This document shows positions 26,164 to 34,118 of a stretch of DNA of 64,000 bases, piece after piece. This stretch comes from Streptomyces sp. NBC_01551. Lineage in GTDB: Bacteria > Actinomycetota > Actinomycetes > Streptomycetales > Streptomycetaceae. A model generated the notes under the pieces. The model had not been told where the DNA came from. It worked only from the letters and a program-made list of their open reading frames with translations, and did no database searches. Positions within the stretch are counted from its first letter, which is position 1. Every line of letters begins with the position of its first letter. A program made the position numbers and the translations under genes. The DNA is taken from positions 5,173,501 through 5,237,500 of the forward strand of contig NZ_JAPEPX010000001.1 in assembly GCF_026339935.1 (NCBI RefSeq). Direction: 5' to 3'.

Positions 26164-26991
26164 GTGAGCCCCTTCACCGGTTCCACCCCAGCGACCGAAC
26201 GGTGGCGCCACCTCCGGGTGGCCCGGCAGGACGGCGTGGCCACCGTCACCCTCGACCGCCCCGAGAAGCTGAACGCGCTCACCTTCGGCGCCTACGCCGA
26301 CCTGCGCGATCTGCTCGCCGAACTGTCCCGGGAGCGTTCCGTGCGCGCCCTCGTCCTCGGCGGCGAGGGGCGCGGCTTCTGCTCCGGCGGCGACGTGGAC
26401 GAGATCATCGGCGCCACGCTCGCCATGGACACCGCCCAGCTCCTGGACTTCAACCGGATGACCGGCCAGGTCGTGCGCGCGATCCGCGAATGCCCCTTCC
26501 CCGTGATCGCCGCCGTCCACGGGGTGGCCGCAGGCGCCGGCGCCGTCCTCGCGCTCGCCGCCGACTTCCGGATCGCCGACCCCACCGCCCGCTTCGCCTT
26601 CCTCTTCACCCGCGTCGGCCTCTCCGGCGGCGACATGGGCGCCGCGTACCTCCTGCCCCGCGTCGTCGGCCTCGGCCACGCCACCCGGCTGCTGATGCTC
26701 GGAGAGCCCGTACGCGCCCCGGAGGCGGAGCGCATCGGCCTGCTCAGCGAGGTCACCGAGGAGGGCAAGGCCCACCTGCGCGCCGCCGAGCTGGCCGCGC
26801 ACCTGGCCGCCGGGCCGGCCCTCGCGTACGCGCAGACCAAGGCGCTGCTCACGGCCGAACTCGACATGCCGCTGGCCGCGTCGGTGGAGCTGGACGCCAA
26901 CACCCAGGCGCTGCTGATGAACGGCCAGGACTACGCGGAGTTCCACGCCGCCTTCACCGCGAAGCGGCCCCCGGAGTGGAAGGGCAGGTAG
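26164..26991 (+). CDS. enoyl-CoA hydratase family protein of the aromatic-CoA cluster
   Basis: Crotonase-fold enzyme of 275 residues. Family blocks are LDRPEKLNALTF, the oxyanion segment GRGFCSGGDVDE (69-80), and VHGVAAGAGAVLALAADFRIAD. The start is GTG 26164. It sits 4 bp before the large bifunctional monooxygenase/reductase gene and on the same strand, so it should act on the ring-reduced or ring-opened CoA thioester made by that enzyme (hydration or hydrolysis). The exact reaction cannot be assigned. A Crp-like palindrome lies in the promoter. Confidence 0.85.
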   Translation: MSPFTGSTPATERWRHLRVARQDGVATVTLDRPEKLNALTFGAYADLRDLLAELSRERSVRALVLGGEGRGFCSGGDVDEIIGATLAMDTAQLLDFNRMTGQVVRAIRECPFPVIAAVHGVAAGAGAVLALAADFRIADPTARFAFLFTRVGLSGGDMGAAYLLPRVVGLGHATRLLMLGEPVRAPEAERIGLLSEVTEEGKAHLRAAELAAHLAAGPALAYAQTKALLTAELDMPLAASVELDANTQALLMNGQDYAEFHAAFTAKRPPEWKGR

Positions 26992-26995
26992 CCCC

Positions 26996-29287
26996 ATGTC
27001 CGTGCCCATGTCCATGTCCGTGTCCGCGGGCGCCCTGCGGGTCGCCGTCGTCGGAGGGGGACCGGGCGGGCTGTACGCCGCCGCCCTGCTCGCCCGCCAA
27101 GGGCACACCGTCGAGGTCTGGGAACGCAACGCACCCGATGACACGTTCGGATTCGGGGTGGTGCTCTCCGACGAGACCCTCGGCGGCATCGAGCGCGCCG
27201 ACACCGTCGTCTACGCCGCCCTCTGCGCGGAGTTCGTGCGCTGGGACGACGTGGACATCGTGCACCGGGGACGGCTGCTGACCTCCGGCGGGCACGGCTT
27301 CGCCGCCCTCGGTCGGCGCCGGCTCCTGGAGATCCTGCACGAGCGCTGCGCCGGCCTCGGGGTCCGGCTCCGGTTCCGCGCCGGGGCCCCCGACGCCTTC
27401 GCGCTCGCGGACTCCTACGACCTGGTGGTCGCCGCCGACGGGGTGCACAGTGCGACCCGGGAGCGCGGCGCCGCGCACTTCGGGCCGGCGCTGACGGCCG
27501 GGAACTGCCGCTACATCTGGCTCGCCGCCGACTTCGCCTTCGACTCCTTCCGCTTCGAGATCGCGGAGACCGAGTACGGGGTGATGCAGCTGCACGCCTA
27601 CCCGTACGCGGCCGACGCCTCCACGGTGATCGTGGAGATGCGTGAGGAGGTGTGGCGCGCGGCGGGCCTCGACCTGTGCGACGAGGGCGAGTCGGCGGCC
27701 CGCTGCGCCAAGATCTTCAGCGAGGCCCTGCGCGGGCGGCCGCTGGTGGGCAACCGCTCGGCGTGGACGAGCTTCCGCACGGTCGTCAACGCGCGCTGGT
27801 CGCACGGCAACGTGGCGCTGCTCGGCGACGCGGCGCACACCGCGCACTTCTCCATCGGCTCCGGTACCAAACTGGCCGTCGAGGACGCCCTCGCGCTGGC
27901 CGAGGCGGTGGCCGCGGAGCCCGGTGTCCCGGCGGCCCTGGCCGCGTACGAGGCGGCGCGGCGACCGGCCGTGGCCAGCACCCAGCGCGCCGCGGCCGCC
28001 AGCATGCGCTGGTTCGAGGAGATCGCCGGGTACGTGGACCAGCCCGCCCGGCAGTTCGCCTTCAACCTGCTCACCCGCAGCCGCCGCGTCACCCACGACA
28101 ACCTCCGGCTGCGCGACGAACGGTTCACGCGGGCGGTGGAGCGGGACTTCGGCTGCCCGCAGGACGGAACTCCGCCGATGTTCACGCCGTTCACGCTGCG
28201 CGGGCTGACCTTGCGCAACCGGGTCGTGGTCTCCCCGATGGACATGTACTCGGCCGAGGGCGGGGATCTCGAAGGCAGCGGCCTGCCCGGGGACTTCCAC
28301 CTGGTCCACCTCGGCGCCCGGGCACTCGGCGGGGCCGGGCTGGTGATGACCGAGATGGTCTGCGTCAGCGCCGACGGCCGCATCACCCCCGGCTGCACCG
28401 GCCTGTACACGGCCGAACAGGCGGCCGCCTGGACCCGCATCGCGGACTTCGTCCACACCTCCGCGCCCGGCACGGCCCTCGGCGTCCAGCTCGGCCACTC
28501 GGGCCGCAAGGGCTCGACGCGGCGGATGTGGGAGGGCATGGACGACCCGCTGCCCGAGGGCAACTGGCCGCTGGTCGCCGCCTCCGCGCTGCCGTACCGG
28601 CCGGGCGTCTCCGCCGTCCCGCGCGCCCTGACGACGGCCGACCTCGCGGCGGTCCGCTCCGACTTCGCGGCCGCCGCCGTACGGGCCGCCGACTGCGGCT
28701 TCGACCTGCTGGAGCTGCACTGCGCGCACGGCTACCTGCTGTCCGGGTTCCTGTCCCCGCTGACCAACCACCGCACCGACGCGTACGGCGGCTCGCTGGA
28801 GAACCGGCTCCGGTTCCCGCTGGAGGTCTTCGACGCGGTCCGCGAGGTGTGGCCCGACGACCGGCCCATGACGGTCCGCCTGTCCGCCACCGACTGGGCG
28901 CCCGGCGGCACCACGCCCGAGGACGCCGAGCGGATCGCCGCCGCCTTCGCCGCCCGCGGGGCCGACGCCATCGACGTCTCCACCGGCCAGGTGGTGGCCG
29001 ACGAGACCCCGGAGTACGGGCGCTCGTACCAGACGCCCTACGCGGACCGGATCCGCAACGCCCTCGGCGTCCCGGTGATCGCCGTCGGCGCCATCTCCTC
29101 CTGGGACGACGTCAACTCCCTGCTGCTGGCGGGCCGCGCCGACCTCTGCGCGTTGGGCCGCCCGCACCTGTACGACCCGCACTGGACCCTGCACGCGGCC
29201 GCCGACCAGTCCTACGAGGGCCCGGCCGCGCCCTGGCCGGCCCCCTACCGCGCGGGCAGCCGCAAACCGCCGACCGGGCGGGGGTGA
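26996..29287 (+). CDS. bifunctional aromatic acyl-CoA monooxygenase/reductase (2-aminobenzoyl-CoA or salicylyl-CoA type)
   Basis: Fusion enzyme of 763 residues. The N-terminal half is an FAD monooxygenase with GGGPGG (20-25), the DG-type motif LVVAADGVHSATR and LLGDAAHTAHF. The C-terminal half, from about residue 395 (FTPFTLRGLTLRNRVVVSPM), is an old-yellow-enzyme-like barrel with MDMYSAEGGD and HCAHGYLLSGFLSPLTN. This architecture is that of 2-aminobenzoyl-CoA monooxygenase/reductase, which hydroxylates and dearomatises anthraniloyl-CoA in one protein; automatic annotations often call it salicylyl-CoA 5-hydroxylase/oxidoreductase. Three ATGs cluster at the start (26996, 27008, 27014); the first is listed. 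A CoA ligase and a RidA protein nearby support an amino-aromatic substrate. Confidence 0.85.
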   Translation: MSVPMSMSVSAGALRVAVVGGGPGGLYAAALLARQGHTVEVWERNAPDDTFGFGVVLSDETLGGIERADTVVYAALCAEFVRWDDVDIVHRGRLLTSGGHGFAALGRRRLLEILHERCAGLGVRLRFRAGAPDAFALADSYDLVVAADGVHSATRERGAAHFGPALTAGNCRYIWLAADFAFDSFRFEIAETEYGVMQLHAYPYAADASTVIVEMREEVWRAAGLDLCDEGESAARCAKIFSEALRGRPLVGNRSAWTSFRTVVNARWSHGNVALLGDAAHTAHFSIGSGTKLAVEDALALAEAVAAEPGVPAALAAYEAARRPAVASTQRAAAASMRWFEEIAGYVDQPARQFAFNLLTRSRRVTHDNLRLRDERFTRAVERDFGCPQDGTPPMFTPFTLRGLTLRNRVVVSPMDMYSAEGGDLEGSGLPGDFHLVHLGARALGGAGLVMTEMVCVSADGRITPGCTGLYTAEQAAAWTRIADFVHTSAPGTALGVQLGHSGRKGSTRRMWEGMDDPLPEGNWPLVAASALPYRPGVSAVPRALTTADLAAVRSDFAAAAVRAADCGFDLLELHCAHGYLLSGFLSPLTNHRTDAYGGSLENRLRFPLEVFDAVREVWPDDRPMTVRLSATDWAPGGTTPEDAERIAAAFAARGADAIDVSTGQVVADETPEYGRSYQTPYADRIRNALGVPVIAVGAISSWDDVNSLLLAGRADLCALGRPHLYDPHWTLHAAADQSYEGPAAPWPAPYRAGSRKPPTGRG

Positions 29288-29318
29288 GGGGGCCTTCGCT
29301 CAGACGGCCACGAACAGG

Positions 29319-29369
29319 CCCCGCGGTGGTTGTGTAGCGGGCCAGGTCTGCGGTGAAGGTCCAGGTCAT
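29319..29369 (-). pseudogene. possible N-terminal remnant of a GNAT-like protein
   Basis: The minus strand encodes MTWTFTADLARYTTTAG, resembling the start of a streptomycete GNAT acetyltransferase family (MTWT-x-TxDL...). The rest of such a protein is absent; the frame runs into GC-rich shadow sequence. It lies in the gap between the monooxygenase and the PaaX gene. The call rests on a short stretch and may be chance. Confidence 0.2.
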
Positions 29370-29456
29370 GAACATCCTGGCGCGCCCCGGACCCGCACCG
29401 CAGCCGCTTTTGCGGCGCCCCGGAGGTCACGCCGACGGCGGACGCCACCGAGTGGA

Positions 29457-30257
29457 TCACGGTTGCAGGAACGACGCCCCGATGTCCCGCAGCCGGGCGT
29501 GCAGCTCGGCGAAGACCGCCGCCGCCCGGTCGCCCGGCCAGTCGGCGGGCAGCAGCTCGCGCGGCAGGCCCGGGTCCGCGTACGGGAGTCGCCGCCAGGT
29601 GTCCAGGGCCATCAGGTAACCCCGGTACGCCTCCTGCGGAGTCGGCTCGGGGCCCGACTGGAGGCCGCGCAGGGCGGGTTCGTGCAGGTCGAGGAATTCC
29701 TCGTGCTGCTTGGCCAGCGCGGTCAGGTCCCACCAGCGGGCCACCGCCTCGGCGGTCGGGGCGAAGCCGAGGTGGGCGCCGCGGAAGAGCTCGACGTACG
29801 CGGTCAGGTGCAGCCGGTCCAGGGTGTGACCGGTCTCCTCGGCGATGTGGGCCGGGGCGATCCACACGCCGGGCGCCACGTTGCCGAAGCCGAGCCGTGC
29901 CAGCCGGGAGCGCAGCAGGTGCCGCTTGCTGCGCTCCTGCTCCGGTACGGAGAACACCGCGACGAGCCACTCGTCCGACACGTCGGCGGCCCCGTAGATC
30001 CGCCGGTCGCCGTCGTCCAGCAGCTGCCGGGCCTCGCCGGAGAGCTCGTACGCCGCCGAGCCGTCCGCCGCGCGGGCGGGCAGCAGGAAGCCCCGCCGCT
30101 TCAGCCGGGACACCGAAGAGCGGACCGACGGGGCGTCCACGCCGGCCGCGCCCAGCAGGCGCACCAGCGCGGACACCGGGACGGGGCCCTCGAAGGCCCG
30201 TCCGTAGGCGCCGTAGAAGGTGACGATCAACGATCGCGGAGTGTGCTGCTCGGCCAC
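29457..30257 (-). CDS. PaaX-family transcriptional regulator
   Basis: PaaX-like repressor of 266 residues: N-terminal winged helix (SVRSSVSRLKRRGFL), a central PaaX domain, and the C-terminal PaaX-C region (YRGYLMALDTWRRLPYADPGLP). PaaX proteins sense aromatic acyl-CoAs such as phenylacetyl-CoA and repress their degradation genes. The start is GTG 30257, four bases downstream of the ligase stop, so it shares the ligase transcript. The likely effector is the CoA thioester made by that ligase. Confidence 0.88.
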   Translation of the reverse strand: MAEQHTPRSLIVTFYGAYGRAFEGPVPVSALVRLLGAAGVDAPSVRSSVSRLKRRGFLLPARAADGSAAYELSGEARQLLDDGDRRIYGAADVSDEWLVAVFSVPEQERSKRHLLRSRLARLGFGNVAPGVWIAPAHIAEETGHTLDRLHLTAYVELFRGAHLGFAPTAEAVARWWDLTALAKQHEEFLDLHEPALRGLQSGPEPTPQEAYRGYLMALDTWRRLPYADPGLPRELLPADWPGDRAAAVFAELHARLRDIGASFLQP

Positions 30258-30261
30258 GGGC

Positions 30262-31881
30262 CTACTGTAGATCGCGCAGCCGGAACCGCTGTAGTTTCCC
30301 GGTCGCGGTCCTCGGCAGGGCGGGCAGGAAGACGAAGGAGCGCGGGCACTTGTGCGGGGCCAGCTCGGAGCGCATGAAGGCGCGCAGGGCCTCCTCCGTG
30401 AGCACCACACCCTCACGCGTGACGGTGTACGCGACCACGATCTGCCCCCGCCGCTCGTCCGGTCGGCCGACCACCGCCGCCTCCACCACGTCAGGGTGGC
30501 GCAGCAGGGCCTCTTCGACCTCGGGTCCGGCGATGTTGTAACCCGAAGAGATGATCATGTCGTCGGCCCGGGCGACATAGCGGAAGTACCCCTGCGGATC
30601 GCGTACGTACGTGTCGCCGGTCAGGTTCCAGCCGTCCCGTACGTACTCCGCCTGCCGCGGGTCGGCCAGGTAGCGGCAGCCCACCGGGCCCCGCACCGCC
30701 AGCAGCCCCGGCTCGTTGTCGGCGACCGGCCGCCCCGCCGGGTCCACCACGCGGGCCTGCCAGCCCGGGACCACCCGGCCGGTCGTGCCCGGGCGGATGT
30801 CCTCGTCGGCGGCGGAGATGAAGATGTGCAGCAGTTCCGTGGCCCCGATGCCGTTGATGATCCGCAGCCCGGTGCGCTCGTACCAGGCCTGCCAGGTGGC
30901 CTCCGGCAGGTTCTCGCCCGCCGAGACGCAGCGGCGCAGCGACGACAGGTCGTGGGCGCCGACGTCGTACGGGCCCAGGGCGTCCAGCATCGACCGGTAC
31001 GCGGTGGGGGCGGTGAACAGGACGGTGACCCGGTGCTCGGAGACGGCCGGCAGCAGCAGCCTCGGCGTGGCCTGCTCCAGCAGCAGCGCCGAGGCCCCGG
31101 CGCGCAGCGGGAAGACGACGAGCCCGCCGAGACCGAAGGTGAACCCGAGCGGCGGGCTGCCGGCGAACACGTCGTCGGGGCGGGGTCTGAGCACCTCTCG
31201 GGAGAAGGTGTCGGCGACGGCCAGCAGGTCGCGGTGGAAGTGCATGCAGCCCTTGGGGCGCCCGGTGGTGCCGGAGGTGAAGGCGATCAGGGCGACGTCG
31301 TCGGCGGAGGTCTCGACGGCGGTGTAGGGCTCGGGGTGGGCCTCGGCCAGGCGCAGCAGGTCGTCCGGGTCGGAGCCGCCGTACGGGGTGATCCGCAGCC
31401 CCGGCACCTCGGCCTTGACCAGATCGTCCAGGACCGTCACATGGCACAGCGCGTGCCGTACCCGGGCCATCGAGCACACCGTGGCCAGCTCCTGCGCCCG
31501 CTGCTGCGCCAGTACGGTGACGGCCACCGCGCCCGCCTTCATCACCGCGAGCCACGCCGCCGCCAGCCACGGTCCGGTGGGCCCCCGCAGCAGCACCCGG
31601 TTGCCGGGGACCACTCCCAGATCGGCCGTGAGCACGTGCGCGAGGCGGTCGACGCGCTCGCGCAGCCCGCCGTACGTCCACACCTCGCCGTCCCCGCTCC
31701 GAAACGCCGGGCGGTCGCCGCCGAAGCGGGCGATGGTGGCGTCGAGCAGCTCGGCCCCGCAGTTCAACCGGTCCGGATACGCCAGCCCGGGCAGCTCGAA
31801 GAGCAGCTCCGGCCAGGCGTGGGCGGGCGGCAGATGATCGCGGGAGAAGGTGTCGGCGTGAGCGGAAGGCTTGAGCTCCAA
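30262..31881 (-). CDS. benzoate/2-aminobenzoate-CoA ligase family protein
   Basis: Acyl-AMP-forming CoA ligase (539 residues) of the benzoate-CoA ligase family. The adenylate motif TSGTTGRPKG spans 202-211, NGIGATELLHIFISA gives the A5 region, and the C-terminal lysine is in TGKLQRF (K529). It should activate an aromatic acid to its CoA thioester and so start the pathway encoded on both sides. Co-transcribed with the PaaX regulator. Benzoate, anthranilate or salicylate cannot be distinguished from sequence alone; context favours 2-aminobenzoate. Confidence 0.87.
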   Translation of the reverse strand: MELKPSAHADTFSRDHLPPAHAWPELLFELPGLAYPDRLNCGAELLDATIARFGGDRPAFRSGDGEVWTYGGLRERVDRLAHVLTADLGVVPGNRVLLRGPTGPWLAAAWLAVMKAGAVAVTVLAQQRAQELATVCSMARVRHALCHVTVLDDLVKAEVPGLRITPYGGSDPDDLLRLAEAHPEPYTAVETSADDVALIAFTSGTTGRPKGCMHFHRDLLAVADTFSREVLRPRPDDVFAGSPPLGFTFGLGGLVVFPLRAGASALLLEQATPRLLLPAVSEHRVTVLFTAPTAYRSMLDALGPYDVGAHDLSSLRRCVSAGENLPEATWQAWYERTGLRIINGIGATELLHIFISAADEDIRPGTTGRVVPGWQARVVDPAGRPVADNEPGLLAVRGPVGCRYLADPRQAEYVRDGWNLTGDTYVRDPQGYFRYVARADDMIISSGYNIAGPEVEEALLRHPDVVEAAVVGRPDERRGQIVVAYTVTREGVVLTEEALRAFMRSELAPHKCPRSFVFLPALPRTATGKLQRFRLRDLQ

Positions 31882-31966
31882 GGCGGGTTCGCCCCCTTGC
31901 GACGGTCCGGGCCCCTGGGTGTGGGACCGAGTGGGTCGAGCCGGCCGTGCGATTGCCCCCCGAGCG

Positions 31967-32002
31967 TATCGTGATGGTGACGGTAGTCAACAGGACGCGA
32001 TA
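31967..32002. promoter_or_regulatory. nested inverted repeat in the ligase/acyl-CoA dehydrogenase divergent promoter
   Basis: TATCG (31967-31971) and CGATA (31998-32002) flank TGAC-GGTA-GTCA (31978-31989); the two inverted repeats are concentric to within one base. Located in the 190-bp divergent gap, this is the best candidate PaaX operator for both transcripts. Confidence 0.4.
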
Positions 32003-32071
32003 GTGCGGGTGTCGTCGGCTTCGAGGAACCGGCGCACTCGATGGATTCGATGGAATGCGGGGACGACTCGG

Positions 32072-33196
32072 ATGACCGGATTCGCGCTCGGAACGGAACA
32101 AGAGGAATGGTGCGCGCGGCTGCGGGCGCTCTCGGCGGACCTGCTCAAACCCCTGGCGGAGAAGGGGGAGCCGGGCCGGGTCAACCGGCCGCTGCTCGCC
32201 GCGCTCGGCGCGCAGGGCCTGCTGGAACGGGTCTTCACCTCCGGGGCCCTGGAGCTGTGCCTGCTGCGCGAATCCCTCGCGTACGGCTGCACCGAGGCCG
32301 AGACCGCACTGGCCCTCCAGGGGCTGGGATCGTACGCGGTGCTGCGCGAGGGGAGCGCCGCGCAGCGCGAGCGGTGGCTGCCGGGGGTCCGTGCGGGAAC
32401 GGCCGTGGCGGCCTTCGCGCTCAGCGAGCCGGGGGCCGGCTCCGACGCGGCCGCCCTCGCCCTGCAGGCCCGGCGGGACGGGGCCGGCTGGCGGCTCAGC
32501 GGGGAGAAGTGCTGGATCTCCAACGCGCCGGAAGCGGATTTCTACACCGTGTTCGCCCGAACGGGTGAGGGGGCGGGCGCCAAGGGGGTGACGGCCTTCC
32601 TGATTCCGGCGGACCGCCCGGGCCTGTCGGGGGAGCCCCTCGACATGCTCTCCCCGCACCCGATCGGCTCGCTCGCCTTCGACGGGGTGCCGGCCGGCCC
32701 CGAGGACCTGCTGGGCGAGCCCGGGCGCGGCTTCCGGGTCGCCATGGACACCCTGAACCTGTTCCGGCCGAGCGTCGGCGCCTTCGCGGTCGGCATGGCC
32801 CGCGCCGCGCTGGACGCCACCCTGGCGCACACGGCGGGCCGCACCGCCTTCGGCGGGGTGCTCGGCGACCTCCAGGCCGTGGCGCACCGGGTGGCCGAGA
32901 TGGCCACCCGTACCGAGGCCGCGCGGCTCCTGGTCTACGCGGCGGCAGGGGCGTACGACAGCGGCGCCCCGGACGTACCGCGCCGGGCGGCGATGGCCAA
33001 GCTCCTGGCGACCGAGACGGCGCAGTACGTGGTGGACCATGCCGTCCAGCTGCACGGCGCCGTCGCCCTGCGCCGAGGCCACCTGCTGGAACACCTCTAC
33101 CGGGAGGTGCGGGCGCCGCGGATCTACGAGGGGGCGAGCGAAGTGCAGCGCACCATCATTGCGAAGGAGCTGTACCGGGGGGTGGCGGCGCGATGA
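32072..33196 (+). CDS. acyl-CoA dehydrogenase of the aromatic-CoA cluster
   Basis: FAD-dependent acyl-CoA dehydrogenase, 374 residues. Family blocks are AFALSEPGAGSDAAAL, GEKCWISNAPEAD and the C-terminal RIYEGASEVQRTIIAKEL. It would introduce a double bond into an alicyclic or aliphatic CoA intermediate. The start ATG 32072 begins MTGFALGTEQEEW. Its stop overlaps the RidA ATG (ATGA, 33193-33196). It is transcribed divergently from the CoA ligase, sharing the regulatory region with the nested inverted repeat. Confidence 0.88.
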   Translation: MTGFALGTEQEEWCARLRALSADLLKPLAEKGEPGRVNRPLLAALGAQGLLERVFTSGALELCLLRESLAYGCTEAETALALQGLGSYAVLREGSAAQRERWLPGVRAGTAVAAFALSEPGAGSDAAALALQARRDGAGWRLSGEKCWISNAPEADFYTVFARTGEGAGAKGVTAFLIPADRPGLSGEPLDMLSPHPIGSLAFDGVPAGPEDLLGEPGRGFRVAMDTLNLFRPSVGAFAVGMARAALDATLAHTAGRTAFGGVLGDLQAVAHRVAEMATRTEAARLLVYAAAGAYDSGAPDVPRRAAMAKLLATETAQYVVDHAVQLHGAVALRRGHLLEHLYREVRAPRIYEGASEVQRTIIAKELYRGVAAR

Positions 33197-33591
33197 GCCT
33201 GGAGCGGGTCAATCCGGCGGAACTCTCCCCGCCGACCGGCTTTTCCCACGCGGTGACGGCCACCGGCGGCCGGCTGGTCTTCCTGGCCGGCCAGACCGCG
33301 CTGGACGGCGCCGGGAAGGTCGTCGGCGAGACCCTGCCCGAGCAGTTCGAGCAGGCCCTGGCCAACCTGTTGGCGGCGCTCGCGGCCGCCGGCGGCGCCC
33401 CGGCCGACCTGGCCCGGGTCACGGTCTACGCCGTCGACGTGGCCGCGTACCGGGAGCACGCCCGCGAACTCGGCCGGATCTGGCACAGGTTGGCGGGGCG
33501 CGACTACCCGGCGATGGCGGTGATCGGCGCGGTCCGGCTGTGGGACGAGCAGGCGATGGTCGAGCTGGACGGCATCGCTGTCGTCGACTAG
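33193..33591 (+). CDS. RidA family enamine/imine deaminase
   Basis: RidA/YjgF/YER057c family protein of 132 residues. The conserved arginine needed for imine deaminase activity is present (R115 in GAVRLWDE), with the usual HAVTATGGRLVFLAGQ start region. RidA proteins hydrolyse reactive enamines and imines to ketones with loss of ammonia. Its coupling to the acyl-CoA dehydrogenase suggests it removes the amino group from the dearomatised 2-amino intermediate, which is the main reason to favour an amino-aromatic over a phenolic substrate. Confidence 0.85.
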   Translation: MSLERVNPAELSPPTGFSHAVTATGGRLVFLAGQTALDGAGKVVGETLPEQFEQALANLLAALAAAGGAPADLARVTVYAVDVAAYREHARELGRIWHRLAGRDYPAMAVIGAVRLWDEQAMVELDGIAVVD

Positions 33592-33670
33592 CCCGCTTTG
33601 ACAGGCGGCCAGGGGCGAGGGAATGTGGAAATGCCCGTTTTGTAGTCTCCCTTTCCATACTCGGAGGTGC

Positions 33671-34090
33671 ATGGATATGCGCCGTGGGATCGTTGTGGCA
33701 GCCGTGGCAGGGGCCGCCGGCCTCGCGCTCGGCCTGATGCCTGTCAGTGGCGCCGCCGCAGCGGGTCTTCCGCAGACCTACCGGTGCTCCGATGAGTGGC
33801 GCGGGAACTGGAGCGAGTGCTGCGACTCCTACCGCTACCGAAACGACGTGCCCAGTTGGTGCTGGGACCAGTCGGACGCCTCCCGGTACCGGAACGACCC
33901 GTACTGGAACAACAGCTGGAACAACGACAACTGGAACGACGGCCGCTGGAACAACGACGGTTGGAACAACCGCTACGACAACGGCAACTGGAACAACGAC
34001 AACGACAACGGCAACTGGAACGGGAACTGGAACAACGACCGCGGCAACTGGAACAACGACGGCGGGAACTGGAACAACGGCGGCTGGTGA
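33671..34090 (+). CDS. secreted Trp-Asn repeat protein
   Basis: Protein of 139 residues, unrecognised. It has a signal peptide (residues 1-31, ending SGAAAA), a short cysteine-containing domain (C39, C50, C51, C64) and then, from about residue 79 to the end, an array of W-N-N-D/G-type repeats with ten WN dipeptides (such as SWNNDNWND and GNWNNDRGNWNND). Asn, Trp, Asp and Gly make up almost the entire repeat region, very unlike the surrounding proteome. The GGAGG ribosome-binding site precedes ATG 33671. Low-complexity aromatic/Asn repeats suggest an extracellular, self-associating or surface-binding protein (inference). A bidirectional hairpin follows immediately. Confidence 0.75.
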   Translation: MDMRRGIVVAAVAGAAGLALGLMPVSGAAAAGLPQTYRCSDEWRGNWSECCDSYRYRNDVPSWCWDQSDASRYRNDPYWNNSWNNDNWNDGRWNNDGWNNRYDNGNWNNDNDNGNWNGNWNNDRGNWNNDGGNWNNGGW

Positions 34091-34113
34091 TCCGGCCGGC
34101 GGGCCGGCCGGAT
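34090..34113. terminator. bidirectional hairpin between convergent genes
   Basis: ATCCGGCCGGC (34090-34100) and GCCGGCCGGAT (34103-34113) are perfectly complementary over 11 bp, with a minimal loop. It begins at the last base of the Trp-Asn repeat gene and ends 5 bp before the aminopeptidase gene's end. Confidence 0.6.
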
Positions 34114-34118
34114 GACGG

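Noticed and set aside
25482..26282. Longer N-terminal version of the anti-sigma-like protein starting at 26140 or beyond
   Set aside because: The added residues do not resemble the family and would cover the promoter of the divergent operon; the TTG at 25969 has a better ribosome-binding site.
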